Shown: piece after piece, positions 1 to 8,494 of the stretch | Layout of the letters: each line of letters begins with the position of its first letter | Position numbering within the stretch: the stretch's first letter is position 1 | Source of the DNA: Arthrobacter ruber | GTDB taxonomy: Bacteria; Actinomycetota; Actinomycetes; Actinomycetales; Micrococcaceae | DNA length: 64,000 bases | NCBI RefSeq assembly: GCF_002954225.1 | Contig: NZ_PPTH01000010.1 | Location: 310 to 64,309, forward strand | Direction of reading: 5' to 3' | The notes under the pieces: generated by a model | The model's database searches: none | What the model was told of the DNA's origin: nothing | The model's input: only the letters and a program-made list of their open reading frames with translations | Position numbers and translations under genes: made by a program

Positions 1-502
1 CACCGCCGTGGATACCGGCGCCGAGGTGGCGGTAACAGTAATTACCTGATTGATACGCATACAGGAAAGGCGCCGCCGGGGGCCTACGGCCCCAATAGTG
101 GTTGGGCCACAAGTACCAGCTGGACCAGATGGACACTACGAATGGTTAGCGGGTTCGCATGGCGATTGAGTCGGGGATCGCCGTCCTGGCCTTCTGACAC
201 CACGCTTCAACCCACCGATGTGGTGGCCATTGAGTCCTGAGGTTTTGCATCAGGATCGTCTCGGTGTCGGCTTCGAGAACGGGGCGTATCGCTAGAGGCG
301 AGTTCAACACGTCGTGCAGTGCGACCGCTCGGTAGGCGCAGCCAAGGTGGGAATCGATGCTGATGAGGACCCGCTCGGACTGCGAGCAATCCATGTCTAA
401 GGCACTCGCGCTCGGAATGTTCCCGTCCGAGATGTAGGAAGGTGTCGAGTATCCAATTCTCCAGGTCCTGCCTCAGCCAGTGTTCTCAGTAGCACCGGGG
501 TG
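1..502. other. No supported gene
   Basis: Only short open frames occur here. The longest (146-394, minus strand, 82 codons) has no recognisable domain and no Shine-Dalgarno sequence before its start. The first 100 bases contain short GC-rich inverted motifs (GGCGCCG) of no evident meaning. Confidence 0.4.
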
Positions 503-787
503 CTATCTGTTCTGTTTGGCCCTGCTGATCTGGACCACGGTGATGTCAACGTCATCGCTCGAGTGAAAAGCGCGTCGGGTCCCCGTTGTGCTTGGAATCA
601 CCCAAACAACTGTTAGGTCTTCGGTCATCATGTCAACGACGGCCTCGTAGGTGGGCTTTTTCTCTTCTTTAACGAGGACCCGGTCCTGTGGTTGCAGGCC
701 GATCCAGCCAGTCCGCCTGACATTCTTGAAGAACGCGTTAGGGGGTACCGCGTACGGTGTGACTCGGCGATAAAGAGGTTGCGGCAT
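503..787 (-). CDS. Small hypothetical protein
   Basis: A 94-residue basic protein that I do not recognise. It has no signal peptide or membrane segment. The middle carries alternating charged and hydrophobic residues (RVLVKEEKKPTYEAVVDMM), and the end has a regular strand-like pattern (TVVWVIPSTTG). An AGGA lies upstream of the ATG at rather long spacing. It stands alone, oriented like the GntR operon to its right but separated from it by about 200 bases. The amino acid composition looks coding, but function cannot be inferred. Confidence 0.4.
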   Translation of the reverse strand: MPQPLYRRVTPYAVPPNAFFKNVRRTGWIGLQPQDRVLVKEEKKPTYEAVVDMMTEDLTVVWVIPSTTGTRRAFHSSDDVDITVVQISRAKQNR

Positions 788-996
788 GTCAGCGGAGTCC
801 TGTCGTTCTCGTTGTAGTCGCTTGGGTTAGTTGCCCAACTAGGAGAATGTCGACCTCATCGAATCTGATTCGACGGACACTCGGTCCTCCGCGGTGGCGG
901 AGTGAGAGATCCACTCGAGAGTTTGGGCATTTCGCCTTCTCCGACTTTCACGGTTGATGGTGAGCATGCGCAGTGCGCCCCTGAAGGTGCGATGAG

Positions 997-1647
997 CTAT
1001 TCGGTGGGCCGGCGCCTGCGGGTGAAGGCTGCAAAGGATGTACGGAGGTGGCTTTCCATGAGCGCCCGGGCGAGGTGTTCGTCGTTGTCGGTGATGGCGG
1101 CGATGATCAGCCTGTGGTCCTGCAGGCTTCTGCCGAGTTCTTCGGCGGAGTAGTACTGGAAGGAACCAGACATCAGTGGAGCCAGAGCGAGGTCTTTTGC
1201 GATGTTGAACAGTCGAGGTGAAGCTGCGGACTCCAGGATCAGAAGGTGGAGCTTGTGGTTGAGTTCTGCGATCTGAGCGCGGAATCCTTCGGGCTGGTTC
1301 TCTGCCAGTGTCTCCATGCTGGCGCACAGCCGGTCCAGCTCCTCAAGGTGGGAGTCCGTCCGGCTGTGCGCCGCGAGGCCTGCTGCGTGGGATTCAAGGA
1401 GCGATCGGATGGCCATGACCTCTGCTGCGTCGGCGTTGGTCCACTCGGCGACGAATACTCCCCGATGGGGTGCGACGACGACCAAGCCCTCGTTTGCCAG
1501 CTCCCGCAGTACGGTGCGGATAGGAGTGCGGCTGACTGCGTACTCGGTGCAGAGCGCCCGCTCCGTTAGGTGACTCCCTGGGGGGAGCTTGCCCGTGGTG
1601 ATCTTGACTCGCAGGTCATGCAACACATCCTGACGCTGCGTGTCCAT
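997..1647 (-). CDS. GntR-family regulator, FCD subfamily
   Basis: A transcription factor of 216 residues. The N-terminal winged helix (about residues 5-70) has the GntR signature LPPGSHLTERAL followed by SRTPIRTVLRELANEGLV. The C-terminal FCD ligand domain (about 80-205) has the usual RSLLESHAAGLAA helix and the conserved histidines (NHKLHLLIL, DHRLIIAAI) that bind a metal in this family. A GTG lies one codon before the chosen ATG. It is the last gene of a minus-strand run after the dehydrogenase, permease and RraA-like genes, with a 57-base gap. It probably controls that run in response to the transported organic acid; this is inference from position. Confidence 0.88.
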   Translation of the reverse strand: MDTQRQDVLHDLRVKITTGKLPPGSHLTERALCTEYAVSRTPIRTVLRELANEGLVVVAPHRGVFVAEWTNADAAEVMAIRSLLESHAAGLAAHSRTDSHLEELDRLCASMETLAENQPEGFRAQIAELNHKLHLLILESAASPRLFNIAKDLALAPLMSGSFQYYSAEELGRSLQDHRLIIAAITDNDEHLARALMESHLRTSFAAFTRRRRPTE

Positions 1648-1707
1648 CACACCCCCAACCCGTGCCGTCTGCTGACTGAATCCGACGTTACTATGCCGGT
1701 CCGGTTT

Positions 1708-2352
1708 CTACGGCTTGCTCAGGCCGAGCAGGTCCAGCGTCGAGGCTCCTTCCCGGATTTTGGTCCGCATAGTTTCCTCCTTTTGTTCGCGCTTTTCAGA
1801 CGAAGCAACGGCGGCTTCCACGTCGTCGGGGCGTACCCGGACGAGGCCGTCCGCGTCCCCTACGAGGATGTCTCCTGGATTGATCAGGACTCCGCCGATC
1901 ATGACCGGAACGTTGACCTTGCCCTGCTGGACCTTCGTTGTCTTGCGGATGCAGATACCGCGGGTGAAAACGGGGAAGCCTGAGGCGATGATCTCCTGAC
2001 TGTCCCGTACGGCACCGTCGATCACGAGGGCGGCGAGACCGCGTTCCTGAGCAGCCAGTGTTAGTACATCCCCCCAGGGGCCTGCCTGTGTATAGCCTTT
2101 TGCGTCGACGACGAGGATGTCGCCTTTACCGGCTTCGAGCAGGGCTACGTGGATGTACCAGTTATCTCCAGGTTCAAGATCGACGGTGACCGCGCGGCCG
2201 GCGACTCTAGACGTCGGGTCGAGCGGTTTGAGGGCTGGGTCCAGCGCATCCTGCTGGCCGTTGGCCTCGTACACGGTGGCCGCTCCGAGAGCGGCCAGGC
2301 GACCGATACTGCCGGCGGGTGTTGTGCCTGCAATGTCCGCGGCGGTGGTCAC
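1708..2352 (-). CDS. RraA-like protein / HMG aldolase-like
   Basis: A 214-residue protein of the RraA/4-hydroxy-4-methyl-2-oxoglutarate aldolase fold. Visible signatures are the metal and oxyanion segment (LEAGKGDILVVDAKG, GPWGDVLTLAA), the catalytic loop (LVIDGAVRDSQEI) and PGDILVGDADGLVRV near the C-terminus. Family members are either class II retro-aldolases acting on oxo-acid substrates or the RNase E inhibitor RraA. In this setting, next to an acid permease and a dehydrogenase, a catabolic aldolase or decarboxylase is more likely. Its start overlaps the end of the MFS gene by four bases (ATGA), so the two are translationally coupled. Confidence 0.85.
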   Translation of the reverse strand: MTTAADIAGTTPAGSIGRLAALGAATVYEANGQQDALDPALKPLDPTSRVAGRAVTVDLEPGDNWYIHVALLEAGKGDILVVDAKGYTQAGPWGDVLTLAAQERGLAALVIDGAVRDSQEIIASGFPVFTRGICIRKTTKVQQGKVNVPVMIGGVLINPGDILVGDADGLVRVRPDDVEAAVASSEKREQKEETMRTKIREGASTLDLLGLSKP

Positions 2353-3722
2353 TTTGCTTCGCTTTCGGTCAGCACGTACTCGGCTTCGGCGTCAGCTTTG
2401 GCCTCTGCCACCCGGGCAGTGGCTTCTGCCTGCTTGACGAACTTCAGGCCGACCACCATTGCTGCGGCAATGAGGCAGGTCGCGCTGACCAGTCCCAGTC
2501 CCCAATTGTTGTTGCCCGTGGCATCGTTCAGGGCGCCGAAGCCGAACGGGCCGATGAAACCGCCGAGGTTGGCCAGGGAGTTGATGGCGGCAAGGCCGAC
2601 GGCTGCGGATTGTCCGGTGAGGAACAGGGATGGCAGTGACCAGAACGGTCCGTAGGTGGCGTAGACGGCGACGGTGATAACTGTCAGGAGGGCGATGGAA
2701 AGCAGGAGGTTGTTGACGGCGAAGGGCATCAGGGCTAGTCCCACACCTGCTGTGATCAGCGGGATACCGACGTGCCAGCGACGCTCACGGGTCTTGTCGG
2801 AGTGACGCGCCCAGAACACCATGAAGACTGCTGCGATGCCGTAGGGCAGCGCGGTGATGTAACCGACGGAGGTGTTGCTGAGCTGGCTGGACGCGGCGGC
2901 GATGATCTGCGGGGTGAAGAACGCCAGGACGTAGATCGCTACGGACTTGCTGTAGTAGATCAGGGCCAGGGCGAGGACCCGGCCGCCGGCCAGGCTGCGC
3001 CAGAACGACACGTGGCCGTGGCGTTCGAGCTTTGCTGCCTGCTCGGCCTTCAGGGTGGTGTCCAACCACAACTTCTCCTCATCGGTGAGCCATTTGGCCT
3101 GCGATGGTGAGTCGACGAGGGCGTACAGGACGACGATGGCCATGAAGATCGCCGGTGAGCCCTGGAGGATGAAGATCCACCGCCAGCTCTCGATGTCGAA
3201 CCAGTGGACGTGGTCGAGGATCAGGCCTGACAGGGGAGCGGCGATGACAGTCGCCAAGGGCAGGGCGATCATGAACAGTGCGACGACGCGGGCGCGTTCG
3301 CGCTCGGGGAACCAGAAGGTCAGGTACAGGATGACGCAGGGAAAGAACCCTGCTTCGGCAACGCCGAGCAGGAAGCGGGCGATCGCGAGCTGTTCGAAGT
3401 TCTGGACGAATCCTGTTGCTGTGGCGACGACGCCCCAGGTGACCAGGATCCTGGCGATCCACCGGCGGGCGCCGACCTTGCGCATCAGGAGGTTGCTGGG
3501 AACTTCGAAGAGGAAGTAGCCGATGGAGAACAGGCCAGCGATGAGGCCGAACTGGGTGGTGGTGATGCCGAGGTCCTCATTCATCGACAGGGCCGCGAAA
3601 CCGACGTTCGCGCGGTCGATGAAGGCGAGGATGTAAAGAATGATCAGCAGGGGCAGCACTCGGAATTTGATCTTCCGTAGAGTGGAATCCCCGACGCGGA
3701 CGCGTTTTACTGGGGTGCTCAT
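2349..3722 (-). CDS. MFS permease, anion:cation symporter type
   Basis: A 457-residue protein with about 12 membrane segments. The N-terminus RVLPLLIILYILAFIDRANV and the following LFSIGYFLFEVPSNLLMRK are hallmarks of the anion:cation symporter family, which imports sugar acids, tartrate, phthalate and similar carboxylates. The first cytoplasmic loop (RKVGARRWIARI) is basic as expected, and the C-terminal tail is rich in Ala/Glu. It overlaps four bases with the genes on both sides (dehydrogenase upstream, RraA-like downstream), so it sits in the middle of one operon. The substrate is probably an organic acid used by its partners; its identity is not shown by the sequence. Confidence 0.92.
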   Translation of the reverse strand: MSTPVKRVRVGDSTLRKIKFRVLPLLIILYILAFIDRANVGFAALSMNEDLGITTTQFGLIAGLFSIGYFLFEVPSNLLMRKVGARRWIARILVTWGVVATATGFVQNFEQLAIARFLLGVAEAGFFPCVILYLTFWFPERERARVVALFMIALPLATVIAAPLSGLILDHVHWFDIESWRWIFILQGSPAIFMAIVVLYALVDSPSQAKWLTDEEKLWLDTTLKAEQAAKLERHGHVSFWRSLAGGRVLALALIYYSKSVAIYVLAFFTPQIIAAASSQLSNTSVGYITALPYGIAAVFMVFWARHSDKTRERRWHVGIPLITAGVGLALMPFAVNNLLLSIALLTVITVAVYATYGPFWSLPSLFLTGQSAAVGLAAINSLANLGGFIGPFGFGALNDATGNNNWGLGLVSATCLIAAAMVVGLKFVKQAEATARVAEAKADAEAEYVLTESEAK

Positions 3723-4621
3723 GCTGGCACCTCCGTTTCGGTAAGGTTCTGCGATGAATGGTGTTTGGCGACTCTGTCCAGCCAGTTCAGGGACGCCTCG
3801 GCGGTAGGACCGCTGGGCGCACCCAGAAGTCGGGTGTTCTCAACGGTCGACGCGTATTTCTCGGCGACCCGTTGCGTCAGTTCGCTGGGGTGCCCTACGG
3901 CGTCCAGCTGAGCAGCTGCTTCGAGTACTTCCGCGTGTCTACGGGCAGCGTGTGCGGGATGCGTGGCGACCATGCTGTTGAGGAGGTCAGCGAAGGGTGC
4001 CTGGTCAACATCGCTCAGCACGGCGTAGAGCTGGTCGAGGACACCATAGGCTCGCGCGGCGGGAAGGGCTTCAAGTGCCAGGGCTTCAAGACCCTTCATG
4101 ATCACCGAACGCAGCAGCTTCACCGTGACGGCATCACCAGGCTGGCTGTCGGGAAGGACCCGCACGGGAGCGCCGACGGCAGCGAACAGTTCCTCGACGA
4201 CCCCGAGGCGTGCACCACCGTAAAGCAGGGGGGTACGCACCCCGCTCAGGGCCACAGCCCCCGTAATGGCAATGTCGACGTATTCAATGCCTGCTGCAGT
4301 GGCGAGCGAGGCACCGTCCCGCTTGGCCTGCGCGGCAGCCGTCGTCATGTCGACGATGATCGAACCGGGCTTCGCGTGCTGAGCGAGCGACCTTGCGACA
4401 CCCGGCAGGACCGAACCGGGAACGCATACCAGGATGAGGTGATAACTGGTGATCCACTCCGAGATGTTCGGGTGGATAGACAAGCCCACCTCCATAGCCC
4501 ACTGGGTGGCCGCGGCTGGGGGATAAGGATCCGAGAGGGATACATCGCAGGTCTCACTCCCAGTGAGCGCTTGCGCCCAGGTCAGACCAACTTGGCCAGA
4601 ACCAATGATGGTGATTTTCAA
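3719..4621 (-). CDS. NAD(P)-dependent 3-hydroxyisobutyrate dehydrogenase-like enzyme (DUF1932 type)
   Basis: A 300-residue beta-hydroxyacid dehydrogenase-like protein. The N-terminal Rossmann fold starts with GSGQVGLTWAQAL, and a second segment reads SIIVDMTTAAAQ. The C-terminal helical part (QPGDAVTVKLLRSVIMKGLE, with the family lysine) matches the DUF1932 type. The start codon is TTG at 4619-4621, supported by AAGGAG six to seven bases upstream. It is the first gene of the minus-strand operon. The family includes L-threonate and tartronate semialdehyde-type dehydrogenases, so oxidation of a C4 or similar hydroxy acid is plausible, but the substrate is unproven. Confidence 0.85.
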   Translation of the reverse strand: MKITIIGSGQVGLTWAQALTGSETCDVSLSDPYPPAAATQWAMEVGLSIHPNISEWITSYHLILVCVPGSVLPGVARSLAQHAKPGSIIVDMTTAAAQAKRDGASLATAAGIEYVDIAITGAVALSGVRTPLLYGGARLGVVEELFAAVGAPVRVLPDSQPGDAVTVKLLRSVIMKGLEALALEALPAARAYGVLDQLYAVLSDVDQAPFADLLNSMVATHPAHAARRHAEVLEAAAQLDAVGHPSELTQRVAEKYASTVENTRLLGAPSGPTAEASLNWLDRVAKHHSSQNLTETEVPA

Positions 4622-4663
4622 GACGGACTCCTTCGTTGCAGTGTCTGTGATCCACGATACAAC

Positions 4664-4725
4664 TTAAGAACCATGTAAGCCATACATCACTAAAAATCGG
4701 CAGCTACTGGTCAAATGGTTCTTAA
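4664..4725. promoter_or_regulatory. Inverted repeat upstream of the dehydrogenase operon
   Basis: TTAAGAACCAT at 4664-4674 and its exact reverse complement ATGGTTCTTAA at 4715-4725 lie 40 bases apart, 43-105 bases upstream of the TTG start. The spacing of two half-sites in the promoter region suggests an operator pair, possibly for the GntR protein at the end of the operon. Confidence 0.45.
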
Positions 4726-5444
4726 ATCGTACCCAGAGCCACACGGTTTCGAGGGGAAACCGTTCCTGACTGCGCAGGGGTCCGATGAAGATCGGCATCG
4801 GACGGTCGGCTCCTTCGGGACCACGAACAGCCAAGGACTGACCCACAGATGGACGGTTCGAAACCCTGCCCATCGGACTTTTACCTAACGGCTGATGGCC
4901 GCGGAGAATACCTACCGACCGAGGTGATGCCGCCCCTATGGTGCGGGCCGTGGTGGTCGTACTCAAGAGGAGGGCTTACGTCATCCCACAGCCTCATACA
5001 GCATCAAGCACGTTGACGGAGCCCATGGAGTCCACACCTTGTCCCAACTCGGTCACCTGCTCCACCTCGTGGCGAAGGTACGCGGGTTCCAGCGGGCACG
5101 GAACGGCCAAGGGGTTGCTACCAGAGGTGCTCGCTCCCTGAGGCGTTAGAACAGCATCGGTTGGATTCAGGATGAGGAACGAGGCTCACAGGTCGGATCA
5201 CCGGTCCTATCGCGCGTGACCATCACAGTTGTACCCGACGGTAGCCGAGGGCGCAGGGTGAATCATTGCTCTAGAGGGAGGGTGCTGACCAACGGCTGAT
5301 CCACTCCATGCTTTGGTGCCCGCTACAGTCAGCCGATACTAGCAAGAGTCCGGGACGAGTTGCTTCAGAAGAAGCGTGGCACTCTTCGCGCGGCGTCTGT
5401 CTGCGCATCACCTAGTCTTCTTCACCGATGCTTCTAATTGCTTT
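4726..5444. other. Long intergenic stretch
   Basis: I see no supportable gene. Short open frames on the plus strand (for example 4938-5141) lack a ribosome binding site and any recognisable motif. The stretch separates the dehydrogenase operon, whose promoter lies at its left, from the 3' end of the AhpD-like gene on its right. Confidence 0.5.
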
Positions 5445-5741
5445 CTATCCATGGGTCACTCCACCGCCAACACGCAGGGCGGTAGCGACCATGACGGCCT
5501 CTGCGACGTCGGCTTTGAAGGCTTCCCCAGCAACGGCACGTTTCGCGTGGTCCTCAATGCAGAAGGGGCACTGGGTGGTAACTGCGACATCGATGGCGAT
5601 GAGCTCCCGAACGAGCAGGTCAAGGTCGCCTGTCTTTTTGCTGAAGACGGCCTTGTCGAATGCGAGGAATGCGGACACCATGTCTGGGGCGTTGCCCTTC
5701 AATTCCTTCATGTACTGGGCATCTGCCGGGTGGTCATGCAT
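5445..5741 (-). CDS. Carboxymuconolactone decarboxylase / AhpD-like protein
   Basis: A 98-residue single-domain protein of the AhpD-like fold. It carries the diagnostic CPFCIEDH motif (CxxC plus His) after LVRELIAIDVAVTTQ, followed by GEAFKADVAEAVMVA. In family members with this motif the cysteine pair is redox active and reduces peroxides. The upstream frame is open to 5828, but the ATG at 5739-5741 is preferred because AAGGGAC precedes it and homologues begin at about this point. It overlaps the 3' end of the DHA2 exporter gene by 8 bases, so both are expressed from the promoter with the two GC dyads near 7300. A role in detoxification beside the exporter is inference. Confidence 0.88.
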   Translation of the reverse strand: MHDHPADAQYMKELKGNAPDMVSAFLAFDKAVFSKKTGDLDLLVRELIAIDVAVTTQCPFCIEDHAKRAVAGEAFKADVAEAVMVATALRVGGGVTHG

Positions 5742-7251
5742 TGGTTGTCCCTTTCGTTGCGTCCAGCTTCTGTTGGTGTTGCGGGCGGGCGGTGACCATG
5801 AGGGTGACGATGAGCGCCGCGGCGGCAAGGATGAGCGCTCCGCTGCTCAAAGCTGTGGTGTAGCCGTCGACGATGGCCTGGCTAGCGGTTGCCATTGCGT
5901 CGGTATCGCCTGCTGCACGGGCTTGATGGAGGGCTGCGAGGGCGTTTGGTACCCGGCTTTCTGTGGTGGTGACGCTGATGGTGGACAGGGCGGCAATGCC
6001 GAGGGCGACACCGATCTGCTGGGCTGCGTTGAGCAACGCCGAGGCTATGCCGGAGTCCTCTGGTCGAACGCCGGTGACAGCGGTGAGGGTCAGGGGCACG
6101 AAACTCAACCCGAAACCGACGGCGACGGCGAAGATCCCGACCATGAGGTGCTGGACGTACCCGGAGGTCGGGGTGATGGTGGACAGCCACAGAATGGCGG
6201 CAGTGGAGATGAGGATCCCGGTGACTGCGACGACGCGGGGAGCGAACCTGGCGACGAGTTTCGAGGCGATGCCGGCGGAGAGGATGATGCCGGCGCCGAA
6301 GGGCAGCCAGGCCAACCCGGTCCGGACGGGGTCGTACTCGAGGATGTGCTGCATGTAAAGGGTCAGCAGGTAGAAAGTGCCCATGGGCCCGAAGCTGACA
6401 AACAGCATGCCGAGGTAGGAGCCGGTCCGGTTGCGGTCGGCGAACAGGCGCAAGGGGAGCATCGGGTCCGCGCTGCGGGATTCGATGATGACGAACGCCG
6501 GCAGCAAGACGGCGGCCAGGGCGAACGCGATCAGTGTTACCGGGTCAGCCCAGCCTTGCTCACCTCCGTGGATGATGGCGAAGACGATAGCGGCGATCCC
6601 GCCGGTGCCAGTAACTGCTCCGGGAACGTCGAGTCGTCCGGTGTGCCGGGATGCATCGACAAGGATCCGGGTTCCTACCAGCAGGGCGAGTCCGATGGGG
6701 ATGTTGATGAAGAACACCCACCGCCAACCGAGCGTCCCTGTCAGCACACCTCCCAGCAGCAGTCCCACGGTCACACCCAGACCGGACATCGCCCCGTACA
6801 GTGCCAGCGCCTTGTTCCGAGCCTGACCGGCAGGAAAGGTCGTGGTAATCAGAGCCAGTGCGTTCGGTGCGGTCAGCGCCGCCCCCAGTCCCTGGACAGC
6901 GCGAGCCGCGACGAGCACCGGTCCCGCCGGCGCAAGCCCAGCCACAAGAGAGGACACGGTGAACAGGCCGATACCGATCTGCAGAATCCGCCGCCTGCCG
7001 AAGAGGTCACCAAGCCTTCCCCCGAACAGGAGCAGACCCCCGAACGCCAGGATGTAGGCATTGATCACCCACGGCAGGCTCGCGGGCGTGATCCCGAGCT
7101 CGTTCTGGATCGACGGCAGGGCGATGTTCGCAATCGAATCATCGAGGACCAGCATCAGCTGTGCGCTGGCAACCACCAGTAATGCCAGACCAAGACTCCG
7201 ACTACTTAGCGTGGCAGGTACGCCCGAGGGGGCGGATAACTTCGCGGACAT
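5734..7251 (-). CDS. DHA2-family MFS drug exporter (EmrB/QacA type)
   Basis: A 505-residue protein with about 14 membrane segments. Motif D1 is present in LMLVLDDSIANIALPSIQ, motif A in GGRLGDLFGRRRIL, and the antiporter motif C in GAMSGLGVTVGLLLGG. These identify a proton-driven exporter of the EmrB/QacA subfamily in the cytoplasmic membrane. The ATG at 7249-7251 is preceded by GAGGAG at good spacing. The promoter region carries two CsoR-type GC dyads (7286-7330), which points to induction by metal or reactive electrophile/sulfur stress. It is co-transcribed with the AhpD-like gene. Confidence 0.92.
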   Translation of the reverse strand: MSAKLSAPSGVPATLSSRSLGLALLVVASAQLMLVLDDSIANIALPSIQNELGITPASLPWVINAYILAFGGLLLFGGRLGDLFGRRRILQIGIGLFTVSSLVAGLAPAGPVLVAARAVQGLGAALTAPNALALITTTFPAGQARNKALALYGAMSGLGVTVGLLLGGVLTGTLGWRWVFFINIPIGLALLVGTRILVDASRHTGRLDVPGAVTGTGGIAAIVFAIIHGGEQGWADPVTLIAFALAAVLLPAFVIIESRSADPMLPLRLFADRNRTGSYLGMLFVSFGPMGTFYLLTLYMQHILEYDPVRTGLAWLPFGAGIILSAGIASKLVARFAPRVVAVTGILISTAAILWLSTITPTSGYVQHLMVGIFAVAVGFGLSFVPLTLTAVTGVRPEDSGIASALLNAAQQIGVALGIAALSTISVTTTESRVPNALAALHQARAAGDTDAMATASQAIVDGYTTALSSGALILAAAALIVTLMVTARPQHQQKLDATKGTTNA

Positions 7252-7285
7252 GGAAACTCCTCAAGGATCGACACTAAGTAGTAGG

Positions 7286-7330
7286 TACCCCCCGGGGGTA
7301 TACGCCACCATTTATACCCCAGGGGGGTAT
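7286..7330. promoter_or_regulatory. Two CsoR/RcnR-family-type operator dyads
   Basis: Two near-palindromes with a G/C core and TA flanks occur at 7286-7300 (TACCCCCCGGGGGTA) and 7314-7330 (ATACCCCAGGGGGGTAT), about 29 bases centre to centre. This matches the known operator style of the CsoR/CstR/FrmR (DUF156) repressor family. They lie 35-80 bases upstream of the DHA2 exporter start. No DUF156 repressor gene is present in this window, so the regulator would act in trans. Confidence 0.65.
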
Positions 7331-7467
7331 TAGAGGCAAGTGAGGAAAGCGCCGCGCTGGACTCGTAAGTGGTCCGACGCACGCAGGGTGAAGGAGAAGT
7401 AGATGAGCGAGAACAGGCCACCGACTACTACGGTCAACACGGTGGGGCGTCGGCGACGTCCTGATCG

Positions 7468-7773
7468 ATGACGGCAACCCTGCACTGCCTCACCAGGTGT
7501 GCGCCCGCCGAGGTGCTGCGCATGGTTCCTTGGCGGAGCGCATTGAAGGTTGCCCTCGCCGCTGACACTATTTCCACCGCAGTCATGGAGGTCATCGACA
7601 ACACCGCCATGCTCACTATTCCGGGCGCTATGGACGCTGGGATCGCCTACATCCTGTTCCGGGAAGCACTCGCCCGATCACTGGCATTGGCCTTCATCAT
7701 CACGACACCCGCGAACCGCTGGCTGATCAGCCACGGCAAGGGCCACGCCGTCGTTCACCAGTACCACCACTGA
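7468..7773 (+). pseudogene. DUF4396 membrane protein, internally deleted
   Basis: The 101-residue frame has both ends of a DUF4396 protein. The N-terminal part is TATLHCLTRCAPAEVL, where family members typically read HCLTGCAIGEV. The C-terminal part is ALKVALAADTISTAVMEV with IPGAMDAG and NRWLISHGKGHAVVHQYH. The membrane segments that should lie between them, roughly 45 residues, are missing, so HCLTRC runs almost directly into the conserved ALK region. The product is probably non-functional, hence the pseudogene call; an in-frame stop also lies just before the ATG. It is divergent from the DHA2 exporter and shares its operator region. Confidence 0.7.
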
Positions 7774-7859
7774 CCCGGATCGGATGATGGGCTGACCAGT
7801 AGGCATCTGCTACCAAACCATTGCTGAGCTCGCGCCTGAACCTGGCGGTAGCGGAGAGG

Positions 7860-7993
7860 CTAGGCGGGGCGCCGGGTGTCGAAGCGGCGTCTGTAGTGGG
7901 TTGGGGTGGTCGAGAAGGCGGTCGAGAAGTTCTGACGGAAAGTGACCGGGTTGCCGAACCCGCAGTCTGCGGCGATGTGGTCGATCGGCCGCC
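7860..7993 (-). pseudogene. C-terminal fragment of an AraC/GlxA-type regulator
   Basis: Only the last about 44 codons are recognisable: PIDHIAADCGFGNPVTF, then RQNFSTAF, then TPTHYRRRF. This is the second helix-turn-helix of an AraC-family DNA-binding domain. Upstream of about 7993 the frame stops resembling the family, and the sequence becomes the coding strand of an isochorismatase remnant in the opposite orientation. The gene has therefore lost its 5' two-thirds or more. Confidence 0.75.
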
Positions 7994-8494
7994 GGTATCC
8001 CGATCGTGGTCGTTCAGCACACGGCAGGCGAAGGCGCCCCTGTCTTCGCCCTTGGGACATCGGAGTACGATCTCCATCCCGAGGTCGAGAGCCGTCGTAC
8101 CGAGACGTGGAAGAGCGTCGTGAAGCATTACGGGTCGGTCTATGCCGACACCGACCTGACACAGTGACTGAGTGACCAGAATGTCGACACCGTCACCCTC
8201 GTGGGCTACATGACCAACAACTGCATTCTCGGCTCGGCCGTCGAAGCCGAAGGCCTCGGCTTCACCACCGAAGTCCTCTCCGATGCCACCGGTGCGATCA
8301 ACATCGCAAACGACGCCGGCTTCGCGGACGCCAGGACCGTGCACACGACCCTGCTCGCACTGCTGAACTCCAACTGGGCCTCCGTCGGGACCACCGAGGC
8401 CTGGGCCGCAGCACTGACCGCCGGGCAGGCACTCCCCGGAAGCGACCTGGGCACCTCCGCAGCCACCGGAACCGCACGCGCCAACAAACCCTGA
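7991..8494 (+). pseudogene. Isochorismatase-family cysteine hydrolase remnant
   Basis: Reading from about 7991 gives GIPIVVVQHTAGEGAPVF, then WKSVVKHYGSVYADTDL, then VTLVGYMTNNCILGSAVEA and a normal C-terminus. The lysine region and the nucleophilic cysteine (TNNC) are present. The N-terminal third, including the catalytic aspartate, is missing, and an in-frame TGA interrupts the frame at 8165-8167. It abuts the AraC fragment head to head, which suggests that one deletion removed the 5' ends of two divergent genes. Confidence 0.8.

Noticed and set aside
146-394. Minus-strand 82-codon frame as a gene
   Set aside because: There is no Shine-Dalgarno sequence and no recognisable pattern, and the composition does not decide it.
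4938-5141. Small plus-strand gene in the intergenic region
   Set aside because: It has no ribosome binding site, a random-looking translation and no neighbour to support it.
5428-7182. Long plus-strand open frame (584 codons)
   Set aside because: It is antisense to the DHA2 exporter gene. The Gly/Asp-rich translation is typical of the shadow of a GC-rich membrane protein gene.
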